A stretch of 64,000 nt of DNA, taken from assembly GCA_964409245.1 (NCBI GenBank), contig CAYPCQ010000024.1, positions 1 through 64,000 of the forward strand, written 5' to 3'. This document shows positions 55,301-62,258 of the stretch, in pieces. Within the stretch, counting starts at the first letter, position 1; every line of letters starts with the position of its first letter. The translations under genes and the position numbers were made by a program. The notes beneath the pieces were generated by a model that worked only from the letters and a program-made list of their open reading frames with translations, searched no databases and was not told where the DNA came from. The DNA is from CAIMWS01 sp964409245. GTDB lineage: Bacteria; Verrucomicrobiota; Verrucomicrobiia; Limisphaerales; UBA1319.

Positions 55301-56287
55301 TATGCTGGCTTCCACGCCCAGGTAATACCGGCCCGGGTCGAGCCGCGTGGCGATCATGGCCGCGTCCCCCTGCCCGGTGTCGTCGTCGCTCTGGACCAGG
55401 CGGGTGGGATCATGGGGGCCATAGAGGCTCACCCGGTTGTCCAGGAGCGTCCCCGGCCAGGTCTCGATCACATAGGCGTTGGTGTCGTTGGCATTAAAGG
55501 TGTGCCAGACCAGGCCGCCGGGCTGGCTGACCTCCGCCAGCAGCGGCGGGTCATCGAGCACCAGGCGGTTGGTGCCGCCTTCCTGGATCGTCACCGTGCG
55601 CAGCATGGGGTCCGACTCCGCGCCGGCTTGATCCCGGACCTTGAAAAAGAGGCTCTTCACCCCGTTGCCCACGGCCAGCCGGAACAGCGGCTGCCCGCTG
55701 TATTTATACCAGACCGCCCGGGTGAAATTGGAGGCCTCGCTCGCCTGGTATTCGATGGGATCCCCCAGGCACTGGTTGTTCAGCACCACCAGGCGCCCGT
55801 TGTTGAAGGCCCCGCCGTTGTTGATCCGCAGGGAGGCCACCGCCGGCCGGCCGCCGCCGGTGAGGGAAACCTGGCAGGCGCCGGCGCTGTCCGGCGCGGC
55901 CGCCCACACCTTGAGGTAGTAAGTCCCCGGCGCCAGGCCCACCGCCAGGCGCGCCATTTTGTTCAGGCCGCTGTCGTCGTCCCCGGCCAGTTTCTGGCTG
56001 GCATCGCCCGGCCCGTAAAGGGCCAGGCGATTATCCCGCAGGGTGCCGGGCCGGGTGTCGATCACGTAATTGCCGGAGTTGGTGGCCTGGAATTGGAACC
56101 ATTCGGCGCCCCCGGCGGGGATGTTCGCGGTGACGCTCCCGCCATTGGGAACCAGCGGGCGGTAAACCGGGGCGCCCGCGCCGGTGATGGCGCCCGCCGC
56201 CGCCCGCGCGCTGCCGCCCGGCCCGCTGCCCGTCCATGCCCACGCCAAGGCTGCCAGCCAGAGGCCGCTGCTGATCCATGGTTTCAT
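52370..56287 (-). CDS. giant exported repeat protein: seven PPC-like units alternating with six B units
   Basis: The 1305-residue protein has a Sec signal (ISSGLWLAALAWAWTGSGPG). It alternates two modules. Seven A units have the PPC (bacterial pre-peptidase C-terminal) pattern, such as DEDWYSF...GTYYLKV with L.LYGPN. Six B units have the consensus SRTVILNN.C...P..Y.ASES.DF.G..WQPY...P.F.L..G.G.KTVYFKVRD..G.ES. Each unit is 60-80 residues and the copies vary. PPC domains bind surfaces or target secreted enzymes, but no catalytic domain was found here. The start at 56287 has AGCAGG upstream. It is a surface or secreted repeat protein. Confidence 0.85.
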   Translation of the reverse strand: MKPWISSGLWLAALAWAWTGSGPGGSARAAAGAITGAGAPVYRPLVPNGGSVTANIPAGGAEWFQFQATNSGNYVIDTRPGTLRDNRLALYGPGDASQKLAGDDDSGLNKMARLAVGLAPGTYYLKVWAAAPDSAGACQVSLTGGGRPAVASLRINNGGAFNNGRLVVLNNQCLGDPIEYQASEASNFTRAVWYKYSGQPLFRLAVGNGVKSLFFKVRDQAGAESDPMLRTVTIQEGGTNRLVLDDPPLLAEVSQPGGLVWHTFNANDTNAYVIETWPGTLLDNRVSLYGPHDPTRLVQSDDDTGQGDAAMIATRLDPGRYYLGVEASIFGETGTYYVQVRRASGPRILSFALNQGQETTSSRTVILNNSCTNNPTYFQASESADFNGLTWQPYSSAPSFLLAPGDGLKTVYFKVRDDQWLESPVVSARIRLAEAAPVDLVLDGLPFEKTIVAGGDAHWYRFVAGTNGAYVLEVQAGTLKDPILELYGPNRQSLMLDQSSGSPARIVRQLEPGEYFAKVYAYSAAAIGSYRIQITAGVTPVVIAFALNNGAASTFSRVVVLNNICWWQPVDYLASESANFAGAVWHPYAVAPVFQLAAGDGPKTVYFKVRNGKGQESATQSSTIQLREVAMPDLLVNGDWADSAISPAGDEDWFRVSAAAPGLWSFETRVGTLAGTYLYLHGPNDSTLLMDQKASRLDVSLSAGVYYLKVVALTPGTVGSYSLRAVNQGPEVLAFQINGGQATADSRTVILNNTCSLSPSQYQASESVTFGGAAWQPYSTTPGFVLSSGNGAKTVYFKVQDLAGRESKPANASINLQELKILALTVNGSFSAASIQVPAEEDWYSFAITAAGVYTVETRAGTLADTCLELRGPGDRNVILAADDNGGDGLAALLQTSLAAGTYYARVTAKAGQTGGYGIRVKPGAWTPEIADLRINSGAGATTSQGVAITTACYGKPVEYLVSETSTFAGASWQPYATNVAFRLARTEGAKYVYFKVRNAFRLESPARSASINLRLAIAALNINAAPLAGQIDPVGDVDWYSIPVAAAGAYTLKATPGTLGGSTLRLYGPNNRTSLLAASPSPLATNLNPGTYYLAVEPLAFTNTGAYSAQAMSAPPQVLSFALNSGAYLTPFPVVYLNNACTNLAAWCLASESPDFAGANWQAYASAPIFNLSADLGAKKVFFKVKDAAGQESPVVSDTILLADPPQSITVNGGALYNEIDPARDEDWYYFDVQFAGIHNLEFLAGGTLPGGLISLYGPNNFLKPVVEKTPNKITWMLATGRYYFKVEPTAAGLTGSYMVWVYK

Positions 56288-56425
56288 AACCTGCTTTCGG
56301 AAAGATGCTTCATGCTCGATCTGCCTGTTCCTCCTCCACGATACCCCAATGGCGTCCTCCGTCACGCCGATTTTTCCGCCCCTCAAATTGCTTGCTGCGG
56401 GCGGTTTCGGCCGTAATTTAAGGGG

Positions 56426-57544
56426 ATGAAACAACTCCTTTGCCTCCTGCTTGCCGCCTGGGCGGCGGCGGCCTCGTGGTGCGCCGCGGAATCGCTGCCA
56501 CCCGTTTTGCCCTTGGGCGCAGCCCTGCCAGCCTTCAAGCTGCCCGGAGTGGATGGCCGCACTTACAGCGAGGGCGATTTCGCCCAGGCCAAAATCCTGG
56601 CCGTCATCTTCTCCTGCAACCATTGCCCGACCGCCCAATATTATGAAGCCCGGATCCAGGATTTGGTGAGGGATTATGCGGGCCGGGGCGTGGCCGTGGT
56701 GGTCATCTCCCCCAACGATCCCCAATCGGTGCGCCTGGACGAGCTCGGCTGGGCCGACCTGGGCGATTCCTTCGCGGAGATGAAGCTGCGCGCCAGGGAC
56801 CGGCAATACAATTTCCCTTACCTCTACGACGGCGGCACCGAGGTGGCATCCCGGGCCTTTGGGCCGGTGGCCACGCCCCATGCCTTCGTGTTCGACGCCG
56901 CCCGCAAGCTGCGCTATGTGGGCGCCATCGACGACTCCGAGCGGATCGCCCAGGTGAAGACCCACCATGTCCGGAACGCCCTGGAGGCCCTGCTGGCCGG
57001 CCAGGAGCCGCCCGTGGCCAAAACCAAGGTGGTGGGTTGCTCCATCAAGTGGGCGGGCAAGGGTGAGCTGGTCAAGGCCTACCTGGAAAAGCTGGCCCAG
57101 GAGCCGGTGACGGTGTCCCCGATCGACGCCGCCGGGCTGAAAAACCTGCGCAAAAACGATTCGGGCAAGTTCCGGCTGGTGAATTTTTGGGCCACCTGGT
57201 GCGGGCCGTGCGTGTCGGAATTCCCGGAGCTGGTGACCATCAACCGCATGTACCGCCACCGCGACTTCGAATTGGTGACGGTGGCGATGAACCGGCCGGA
57301 GGAGGAACCCGCGGTGTTGGAATTCCTGAAAAAGAGACAGGCTTCGGGCCGGAATTACCAGTTCGCTTCCTCCCAGCGGGATCCGCTGATCAACGCCTTC
57401 GATCCTGCCTGGGAAGGGGCCGTGCCCTACACGGTGCTGATCGCCCCGGATGGAAAGATCGTTTGCCGGGAAGTGGGCCAGGTGGATGCCTGGGCGCTCA
57501 AAAAGGCCATTGTCAAAGCGATGAACGAGCGGAAGCCGTGGTAG
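56426..57544 (+). CDS. exported double-thioredoxin-fold redoxin
   Basis: The 372-residue protein has a signal peptide (LLCLLLAAWAAAASWCAAES) and two thioredoxin-like domains. The first (about 28-190) is AhpC/TSA-like, with a C64-x-x-C67 site (IFSCNHCPTAQ), and ends in a linker with VVGCSIKWAGKG. The second (about 225-372) is TlpA/ResA-like, with C259-x-x-C262 (FWATWCGPCVSEFP), a classical disulfide reductase site. Such proteins keep periplasmic cysteines reduced, for example for cytochrome c maturation, and cytochromes are frequent in this window. The fusion of the two domains is less usual. A CCG-type promoter was not identified. Confidence 0.87.
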   Translation: MKQLLCLLLAAWAAAASWCAAESLPPVLPLGAALPAFKLPGVDGRTYSEGDFAQAKILAVIFSCNHCPTAQYYEARIQDLVRDYAGRGVAVVVISPNDPQSVRLDELGWADLGDSFAEMKLRARDRQYNFPYLYDGGTEVASRAFGPVATPHAFVFDAARKLRYVGAIDDSERIAQVKTHHVRNALEALLAGQEPPVAKTKVVGCSIKWAGKGELVKAYLEKLAQEPVTVSPIDAAGLKNLRKNDSGKFRLVNFWATWCGPCVSEFPELVTINRMYRHRDFELVTVAMNRPEEEPAVLEFLKKRQASGRNYQFASSQRDPLINAFDPAWEGAVPYTVLIAPDGKIVCREVGQVDAWALKKAIVKAMNERKPW

Positions 57545-57563
57545 GAGGGTGGGCGGATTTGAT

Positions 57564-57600
57564 TCATCTGAATGGAGTTTGACTGAATTCATTCAGATGA
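57564..57600. promoter_or_regulatory. 11-bp perfect inverted repeat before the ATPase gene
   Basis: TCATCTGAATG (57564-57574) pairs with CATTCAGATGA (57590-57600) around a 15-nt loop, 16 bases before the ATPase ATG. It could be an operator for the ATPase gene or the 3' terminator of the redoxin gene, though no T-run follows. Confidence 0.6.
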
Positions 57601-57616
57601 TTTAGGATGCGGCCCC

Positions 57617-59014
57617 ATGAGCTGGAAATTCATTGGCCGGCGGCGCGAGCTGGCCGCGCTGGAGGCGCAATACCGCGCGCCGGAGTCCAACTTCATCCCG
57701 GTGTATGGCCGGCGCCGGGTTGGCAAGAGCGAGCTGATCCTGCATTTCCTGCAGGAGCGCCCCGGCCTCTATTTTGTGGGGAAGCAGGCGCCGGCGGGCT
57801 TCCAGATCACGGAGTTCCTCCGCACGGCGGCCAAGGCGCTCCAGGAGCCCCTCCTGGCCAGGGCGGGATTCACCGACTGGCGGCCGGCGCTCTCGGAGGT
57901 GGCCGCGCGCTGGCGCGGGCCGGAAAAGTTGATCCTGGTCCTGGACGAGTTCCAATGGATGGTGGCGGAGGACCGCAGCCTGCCTTCGGTGGTCCAGGAG
58001 TTGTGGGACCGGGAGTGGCAGCATTCGGGGAAGCTGATGCTGATCCTGGCGGGATCGTACGTTGGCTTCATGGAGCGGGAGGTGCTGGGCAGCCAGCAGC
58101 CGCTGGGGGGGCGGCGCACCGCCCAGATCCTCCTGGAGCCATTCAAGTTCCGGGAGGCGGCCCAATTCCATCCCCACCTGGCGCTGGAGGACCAGGCGCG
58201 AGCCTACTTCATCACGGGGGGCATCCCGCTCTACCTGCTGGCGTTCAGGCAGGAAAAGTCGATCGAGCAAAACATCTGCGCCACACTGCTGGACGAGTTC
58301 TCGCCGCTGTCGCACGAGCCGGAATTCCTCCTGCGCGAGGAGCTGCAGGGCCTGGAACGGTTCCAGGCGGTGCTGGATATACTGGCCACCGGCCGGAAAC
58401 CGCTCCACGAGATCGCCAAAGCCATGGGGGCGGATTCCCGGTCGATCAGCTACCAGCTCCAGACGCTCACCGCCCTGGGCTATGCGGAGCGGGTGCTGCC
58501 GCTCACCGCCCAGGCAGCCCCCGCCCGCCATGTGCGCTACGGCCTCGGGGATGCCTTCCTGCGGTTTTGGTACCGGTTTGTGTTCCCCAATCAAAGCCTC
58601 ATCCGCGCGAACCCCGTGGCCGCTTACAAGGATCTCATCGCCGGGGAATTGGAAGCTTACTTCGGGCAATGTTTTGAGCGGCTTTGCCGGGAGGCCCTGG
58701 GCCGGATTTACCGGCAGGACCAGGTGCGGTCCGCTTTCCGCATCGGGGAGTATTGGGATCCGCGCGTGCAGATCGACGTGGTGGGCCTGCGCGAGGACCA
58801 CTGGATCGACCTGGGGGAATGCAAGTGGGGTGGGGTGCCGTCGGCTCCGGAGCTGGTGGCGGAACTGGAAAATCGGGTGCGGCTTTACCCCAATCCCGAC
58901 CAGGCCACGCTGGGCCGCCTGATTTTCACCCGCCGGCCCCTTAAAGCCGCCGCCCGGCAAGCCGCTGCCCGCTGGTTCTCGCTGGAGGATTTATATGGGC
59001 TGGAGGCCGATTGA
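57617..59014 (+). CDS. archaeal-type DEXX-box ATPase with C-terminal nuclease-like domain (DUF234)
   Basis: The 465-residue protein begins FIGRRRELAALEAQY and has a Walker A GRRRVGKS (31-38), a Walker B LILVLDEFQW (about 104-113), and the sensor region LILAGSYVGFMERE. This is the STAND-like archaeal ATPase family. The C-terminal part carries a DUF234-type domain with QIDVVGL...LGECKW, a PD-(D/E)XK nuclease-like core (Asp, Glu-x-Lys). The ATPase-nuclease pair is family-typical and often lineage-mobile; its role is unknown. The 37-bp inverted repeat in front suggests control of this gene. Confidence 0.88.
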   Translation: MSWKFIGRRRELAALEAQYRAPESNFIPVYGRRRVGKSELILHFLQERPGLYFVGKQAPAGFQITEFLRTAAKALQEPLLARAGFTDWRPALSEVAARWRGPEKLILVLDEFQWMVAEDRSLPSVVQELWDREWQHSGKLMLILAGSYVGFMEREVLGSQQPLGGRRTAQILLEPFKFREAAQFHPHLALEDQARAYFITGGIPLYLLAFRQEKSIEQNICATLLDEFSPLSHEPEFLLREELQGLERFQAVLDILATGRKPLHEIAKAMGADSRSISYQLQTLTALGYAERVLPLTAQAAPARHVRYGLGDAFLRFWYRFVFPNQSLIRANPVAAYKDLIAGELEAYFGQCFERLCREALGRIYRQDQVRSAFRIGEYWDPRVQIDVVGLREDHWIDLGECKWGGVPSAPELVAELENRVRLYPNPDQATLGRLIFTRRPLKAAARQAAARWFSLEDLYGLEAD

Positions 59015-59215
59015 ACACCCCACGCAAGCTCCGCCGCAAAAGGAGCCGGGGCCCGGGCGGATTGGCTATTGGCCGAAGGCGCTGAAGAAGCCAAAAAGAG
59101 CCCGCGCAGCAAAAGCGATTTTTGGCGGGCGGACCCAACAATCCCAAGGGGGTTGCGCCCAAATCAGAGGTCCGAGGTCAGAAGTCCGAAGTCAGGCCGC
59201 AAAGCGGAAGGCAAC

Positions 59216-59245
59216 CGATTCCCTTGGTTCCGATTCCCTTGGTTC
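59216..59245 (+). repeat. 15-bp tandem duplication
   Basis: CGATTCCCTTGGTTC occurs twice in a row. It lies 21 bases after the GAGGTC/GAAGTC motif array. Confidence 0.7.
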
Positions 59246-59525
59246 GCGGAGCGAACTTTGATGGTCGCTGTGGGTTTTAATCCAAGGTTTGGAGCCGGTC
59301 CAGCGCCCAGCGCCGCGGAGCGGAGGGTGGAGAGCATGGAGTAGAAAAGGCTGTTGGCCGAATGGAAGCAGATGGATTTGCCCGGGCGCCAGATCCGCCT
59401 GCCAACGAACGGTAATGGTAAAAAATGGTATAAATTCTTTTCCTTAAGTCATTTATGATGCGAGGCACCTGCCGTAAGTTCGTTGGCCCCATGCCGCCAC
59501 TTTTTAGGGGCTCTGGTTCTTCTGA

Positions 59526-59629
59526 CGTCGGCGGCTACCCGCGTTGGGCTGGCGATCAATTCCGTGGCAGGCGTAAACCAAACGCTGGCAGCCGCCGAGG
59601 TCACGAGGCGGACCTGGCGCTGGCGAATT
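59526..59629 (+). repeat. direct repeat copy 1 (about 104 bp)
   Basis: Starts CGTCGGCGGCTACCCGCG and ends GGCGAATT. The copy at 59714-59817 differs at only a few positions near its end. Spacing is 188 bp. Confidence 0.75.
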
Positions 59630-59713
59630 CCAATTCAGGCTCAATTTACCCAAGACCCGGCACCCGGAATTTCCGCAGCATAGGCATACGCACGGTCCAG
59701 ATCCGCCTCCTCC

Positions 59714-59817
59714 CGTCGGCGGCTACCCGCGTTGGGCTGGCGATCAATTCCGTGGCAGGCGTAAACCAAACGCTGGCAGCCGCCGAGGTAACGAGGCGGA
59801 TCGGTCGCTGGCGAATT
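59714..59817 (+). repeat. direct repeat copy 2 (about 104 bp)
   Basis: Second copy of the 59526-59629 unit, with changes such as TCACG to TAACG and ACCTGGCG to TCGGTCG near the end. Confidence 0.75.
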
Positions 59818-59991
59818 ATGCCGGATGAGTCCCAACTGAGTCCCAACCGGCTCGGGAATGCGTGCCGAAGGCCAGCGCTTTGCGGAAAAATCTGCGGGGC
59901 AGTCCCTTCCATCCCGGCTGCGTTTACACGGCTTAACTTCCGCAAAAAAATCCTGCTGCATGCTTCAGGCGTCCTCCTTATGCTTGGCGCC

Positions 59992-60717
59992 ATGAACTTG
60001 AAAACTGTTTGCACCGGCCTTTTCCTGGCCTGCACGCTGGCGCTGCGGGCCGGCCCGGCCCCGGCGGACACCGCGGAAGCCATCCCCGCCTTCGGCCCGA
60101 ACGCCCGGGTCTTGTTCCAGGGGGATTCGATCACCGATGGCAACCGCGGGCGCGGCGCGGACCCGAACCACATCCTGGGCCACGGGTATGTGTTCATCAT
60201 CGGCGCGAAGTATGGCGCCGATTTTGCCCAGGCGAACCTGGTGTTCATCAACCGCGGCATCAGCGGGAACACCGTGCTGGACCTGGAGCGGCGCTGGCCG
60301 GCGGACACGCTGGACCTCCAGCCGGACTTGCTCAGCGTGCTCATCGGCGTGAACGACCTCGGCCGCAATGTGTCCCCCGCCATGTTTGAGCGGACTTACG
60401 ACCAATTGCTCACGGGCGCCAGGACGGCGAACCCCAAGCTCAAGCTGGTGCTCTGCGAGCCCTTCACCCTGCCCACGGGCGGGAAAAAGGAAAACTACGA
60501 GCCGTGGCGGGAAGCCATGCGCCAGCGGCAGCAGGCCGTGGAGCGGCTCGCCCGGAAACACCAGGCCGCCCTGGTGCGCTTCCAGAAGGTGTTTGATGAC
60601 GCCTGCCAGCGCGCCCCGGCGGAGCGCTGGATCTGGGATGGCGTGCACCCGACCTACGCCGGCCACCAATTGATGGCCGATGAATGGGTGCGCACCGTCC
60701 GCGAATTCTTCAAATAG
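59992..60717 (+). CDS. exported SGNH/GDSL-type hydrolase
   Basis: The 241-residue protein has a signal peptide (MNLKTVCTGLFLACTLALRA). The SGNH blocks occur in order: LFQGDSITDGN (block I Ser), INRGISGNTVLD (block II Gly), SVLIGVNDLGRN (block III Asn) and DGVHPTYAGHQLMADEW (block V Asp and His). The triad Ser-Asp-His is complete. The family includes esterases, lipases and acetylxylan deacetylases, and neighbours here suggest a carbohydrate-ester role. An in-frame ATG four codons upstream (59980) is a possible start. Confidence 0.93.
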   Translation: MNLKTVCTGLFLACTLALRAGPAPADTAEAIPAFGPNARVLFQGDSITDGNRGRGADPNHILGHGYVFIIGAKYGADFAQANLVFINRGISGNTVLDLERRWPADTLDLQPDLLSVLIGVNDLGRNVSPAMFERTYDQLLTGARTANPKLKLVLCEPFTLPTGGKKENYEPWREAMRQRQQAVERLARKHQAALVRFQKVFDDACQRAPAERWIWDGVHPTYAGHQLMADEWVRTVREFFK

Positions 60718-61066
60718 CCCGCAAGGGGTCCATGGATCCCCGCGGGCCTGGCTCCGCCGGAAATGTCCCGCAAGCCCTGCGGGACAATTCCGCCTTTGAC
60801 GTCCGATTCCTGCCTTCGGCCGGCGTCCGGCAGCTTCCGGAATTACGCCAGTCCGTAGAAAACCATCCGGCAATTGGCCTTTGAGCATTCCTGCTTTTTG
60901 GAACCGGAAGGGGGGATGTTTTGAACCTGGCACCCTCAAAATTGGGCGTCCTGCGGCCCTCGGCGGGCTTCAAAAACGCGGCCATTGGTGGTTCCCCAAA
61001 GTGAGCCTTATTCCCACGAGCATCAGGGCGGTTTGCAACGGGCCAGGATGGCCCCGCCGCCGTTCT
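60718..61066 (+). other. 349-bp intergenic region
   Basis: No gene seen. It contains the strong hairpin at 60758-60792 just after the SGNH gene. The rest is GC-rich, without a recognised element. Confidence 0.45.
60758..60792 (+). terminator. strong hairpin after the SGNH gene, terminator-like
   Basis: CGGAA-A-TGTCCCGCA pairs with TGCGGGACA-A-TTCCG around AGCCC, 14 pairs with one A.A mismatch. It starts 41 bases after the stop codon. No T-run follows, so it may stabilise the 3' end rather than terminate. Confidence 0.55.
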
Positions 61067-61375
61067 TCAAGCCTTGGTGACGCTGTTATTCAGGTCCAGG
61101 AATTGCCGCAAGCCCAGCACCGGGATGCGCCAATAACGGCGCTCCTGGCGGCCCACGTTGACGGCGGGCAGCCGGCCGGCATCGATCAAGTCCAGCACGT
61201 GCTGCCGGGTGACGCTCAAGGCTTTGGCCACCTCCAGGACGCTCAGGGAGATGCGTCCGGGGTGGAAGCCCAGCCAGGCAAGCGTGTCGGTGTTGCCCCC
61301 TGGAACTTCGGAAGAAGCGGGATTTTCCGCATTATTTGAGGTGATTGCTTCTTTTTTGCTTGCTTGGTTGAACAT
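61067..61375 (-). CDS. excisionase/MerR-type helix-turn-helix DNA-binding protein
   Basis: The 102-residue protein has an HTH_17-like segment (LSVLEVAKALSVTRQHVLDL, then IDAGRLPAVNVGRQERRYWR) as in phage excisionases and MerR-type single-domain regulators. The N-terminal 45 residues are polar. The start MFNQASKK at 61375 is preferred because a likely -10 (61395-61400) would put the transcript start near 61388; an ATG at 61393 is the alternative. It is divergent from the S24 repressor gene 48 bp away, an arrangement like phage regulatory modules. What it regulates is unknown. Confidence 0.75.
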   Translation of the reverse strand: MFNQASKKEAITSNNAENPASSEVPGGNTDTLAWLGFHPGRISLSVLEVAKALSVTRQHVLDLIDAGRLPAVNVGRQERRYWRIPVLGLRQFLDLNNSVTKA

Positions 61376-61394
61376 GGTGATATATTTTTGCATA

Positions 61395-61423
61395 AATATG
61401 GAACCGGTTTAAACGCGAGTCAA
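61395..61423 (-). promoter_or_regulatory. possible promoter of the HTH gene with internal palindromes
   Basis: On the minus strand TTGACT (61418-61423) and CATATT (61395-61400) are 17 bp apart. Overlapping palindromes AACCGGTT (61402-61409) and GTTTAAAC (61407-61414) lie in the spacer, a place for a repressor such as the divergent S24 protein. Confidence 0.45.
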
Positions 61424-62140
61424 ATGCAAAACGAAGAATTATTACAACTTTTTCGCGACCGATTGCGGCGGTTGCGGATTCGGCAAGGGCTGACTCAACA
61501 AAGTCTGGCTTCCAAATTGGGAGTGTCGCTCAGTTCGGTGTCCCATTGGGAAAGCGATGGCGGCCTGCCGAGTCCGCATAAGTTGAAGAAAATTGCAGAA
61601 ATTTTACAATGTTCCATCCCGTTTTTGATGGGTGAGGAAGAGGCGGGGGGGGCGGCGCCGGGCGGAGCAGCCACGGAGGCGAATCCGGAACAAATGGTGG
61701 GCTACGTGCTGGCGGATGGGCGGATTGTGCCGTGGCCGAAAGGGTCGCGCAAAGTGCCGGTGGTATCGTGGGCCACCGCCGGGCTGGCGCACGATTATGG
61801 CGATCTGTGCAACCAGCTGGAGGAATTTGTGGACACGGAATGCCGGGATCCGAACAGCTTCGCGCTGATCATCGAGGGCGACAGCATGGAGCCGCGGTTC
61901 CTGGCGGGGGACCGGGTGGTGTTCGCGCCGAACAGCGAGCCGCGGAACGGGAATTTTGTGGTGGCGCGGCTGAAGGAAAGCCACGGGGTGGTGTTCAAGC
62001 GGTTCCGGCGGTCGGGGCCGGAAGGCCAGCGGATCATCCTGGAAAGCCTGAACCCGAATTACGCGCCGCTGGAATTCCAGGCGGAGTCGTTTGGGTTCAT
62101 ATACCCGGCGGTGGAACTGCACACCGTGCTGCAGAGATGA
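61424..62140 (+). CDS. XRE-S24 LexA/CI-like self-cleaving repressor
   Basis: The 238-residue protein has an XRE helix-turn-helix (about 10-65, IRQGLTQQSLASKLGVSLSS) and a C-terminal S24 peptidase-like domain. Its catalytic dyad is Ser 154 (EGDSMEPRF) and Lys 192 (VVFKRF), and the self-cleavage dipeptide is A119-G120 (WATAGLAHD). All three are present, so it can respond to RecA-type stress signals. The fold is phage-CI-like rather than LexA-like at the N-terminus. It is 118 bp upstream of recA on the same strand, so it is a candidate SOS repressor. The start at 61424 has an AT-rich leader. Confidence 0.88.
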   Translation: MQNEELLQLFRDRLRRLRIRQGLTQQSLASKLGVSLSSVSHWESDGGLPSPHKLKKIAEILQCSIPFLMGEEEAGGAAPGGAATEANPEQMVGYVLADGRIVPWPKGSRKVPVVSWATAGLAHDYGDLCNQLEEFVDTECRDPNSFALIIEGDSMEPRFLAGDRVVFAPNSEPRNGNFVVARLKESHGVVFKRFRRSGPEGQRIILESLNPNYAPLEFQAESFGFIYPAVELHTVLQR

Positions 62141-62165
62141 GCAGAAAACGTAAAAATCCGTTGGG

Positions 62166-62177
62166 TATAACGTTATA
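62166..62177. promoter_or_regulatory. 12-bp perfect palindrome upstream of recA
   Basis: TATAACGTTATA is fully symmetrical and lies 18 bases before the recA -35. It is a candidate operator for the adjacent S24 repressor. Confidence 0.5.
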
Positions 62178-62195
62178 GTGTGCCCGCCAAAGAAA

Positions 62196-62224
62196 TTGAC
62201 AATCAGCCGTTCCTTGCGTATCAA
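62196..62224 (+). promoter_or_regulatory. sigma-70-type promoter of recA
   Basis: TTGACA (62196-62201) and TATCAA (62219-62224) are separated by 17 bp, upstream of the recA start at 62259. Confidence 0.6.
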
Positions 62225-62258
62225 GGGGCGGGATTCACAGAAATGGAATACTCCGTAG

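Larger units (their letters stand above)
59015..59991 (+). other. 977-bp repeat-rich intergenic region
   Basis: No credible gene is present. It contains a degenerate GAGGTC/GAAGTC tandem motif (about 59167-59195), a 15-bp tandem duplication, an AT-rich patch (59412-59460) between inverted CCAACGAAC/GTTCGTTGG, and two nearly identical 104-bp copies 188 bp apart. Short open frames in it read through the repeats and are not supported. Confidence 0.55.

Noticed and set aside
54428..56416. Plus-strand 662-codon frame opposite the repeat protein
   Set aside because: Low-complexity antisense product that follows the repeat period of the real gene; no independent support.
52370..57592. Extending the repeat protein upstream to a 1740-residue product
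   Set aside because: The extra N-terminal 435 residues are antisense to the double-thioredoxin gene; the signal peptide starts at 56287.
59646..60383. Minus-strand open frame across the 104-bp direct repeats
   Set aside because: No start context or domain, and it runs antisense through the SGNH hydrolase gene.
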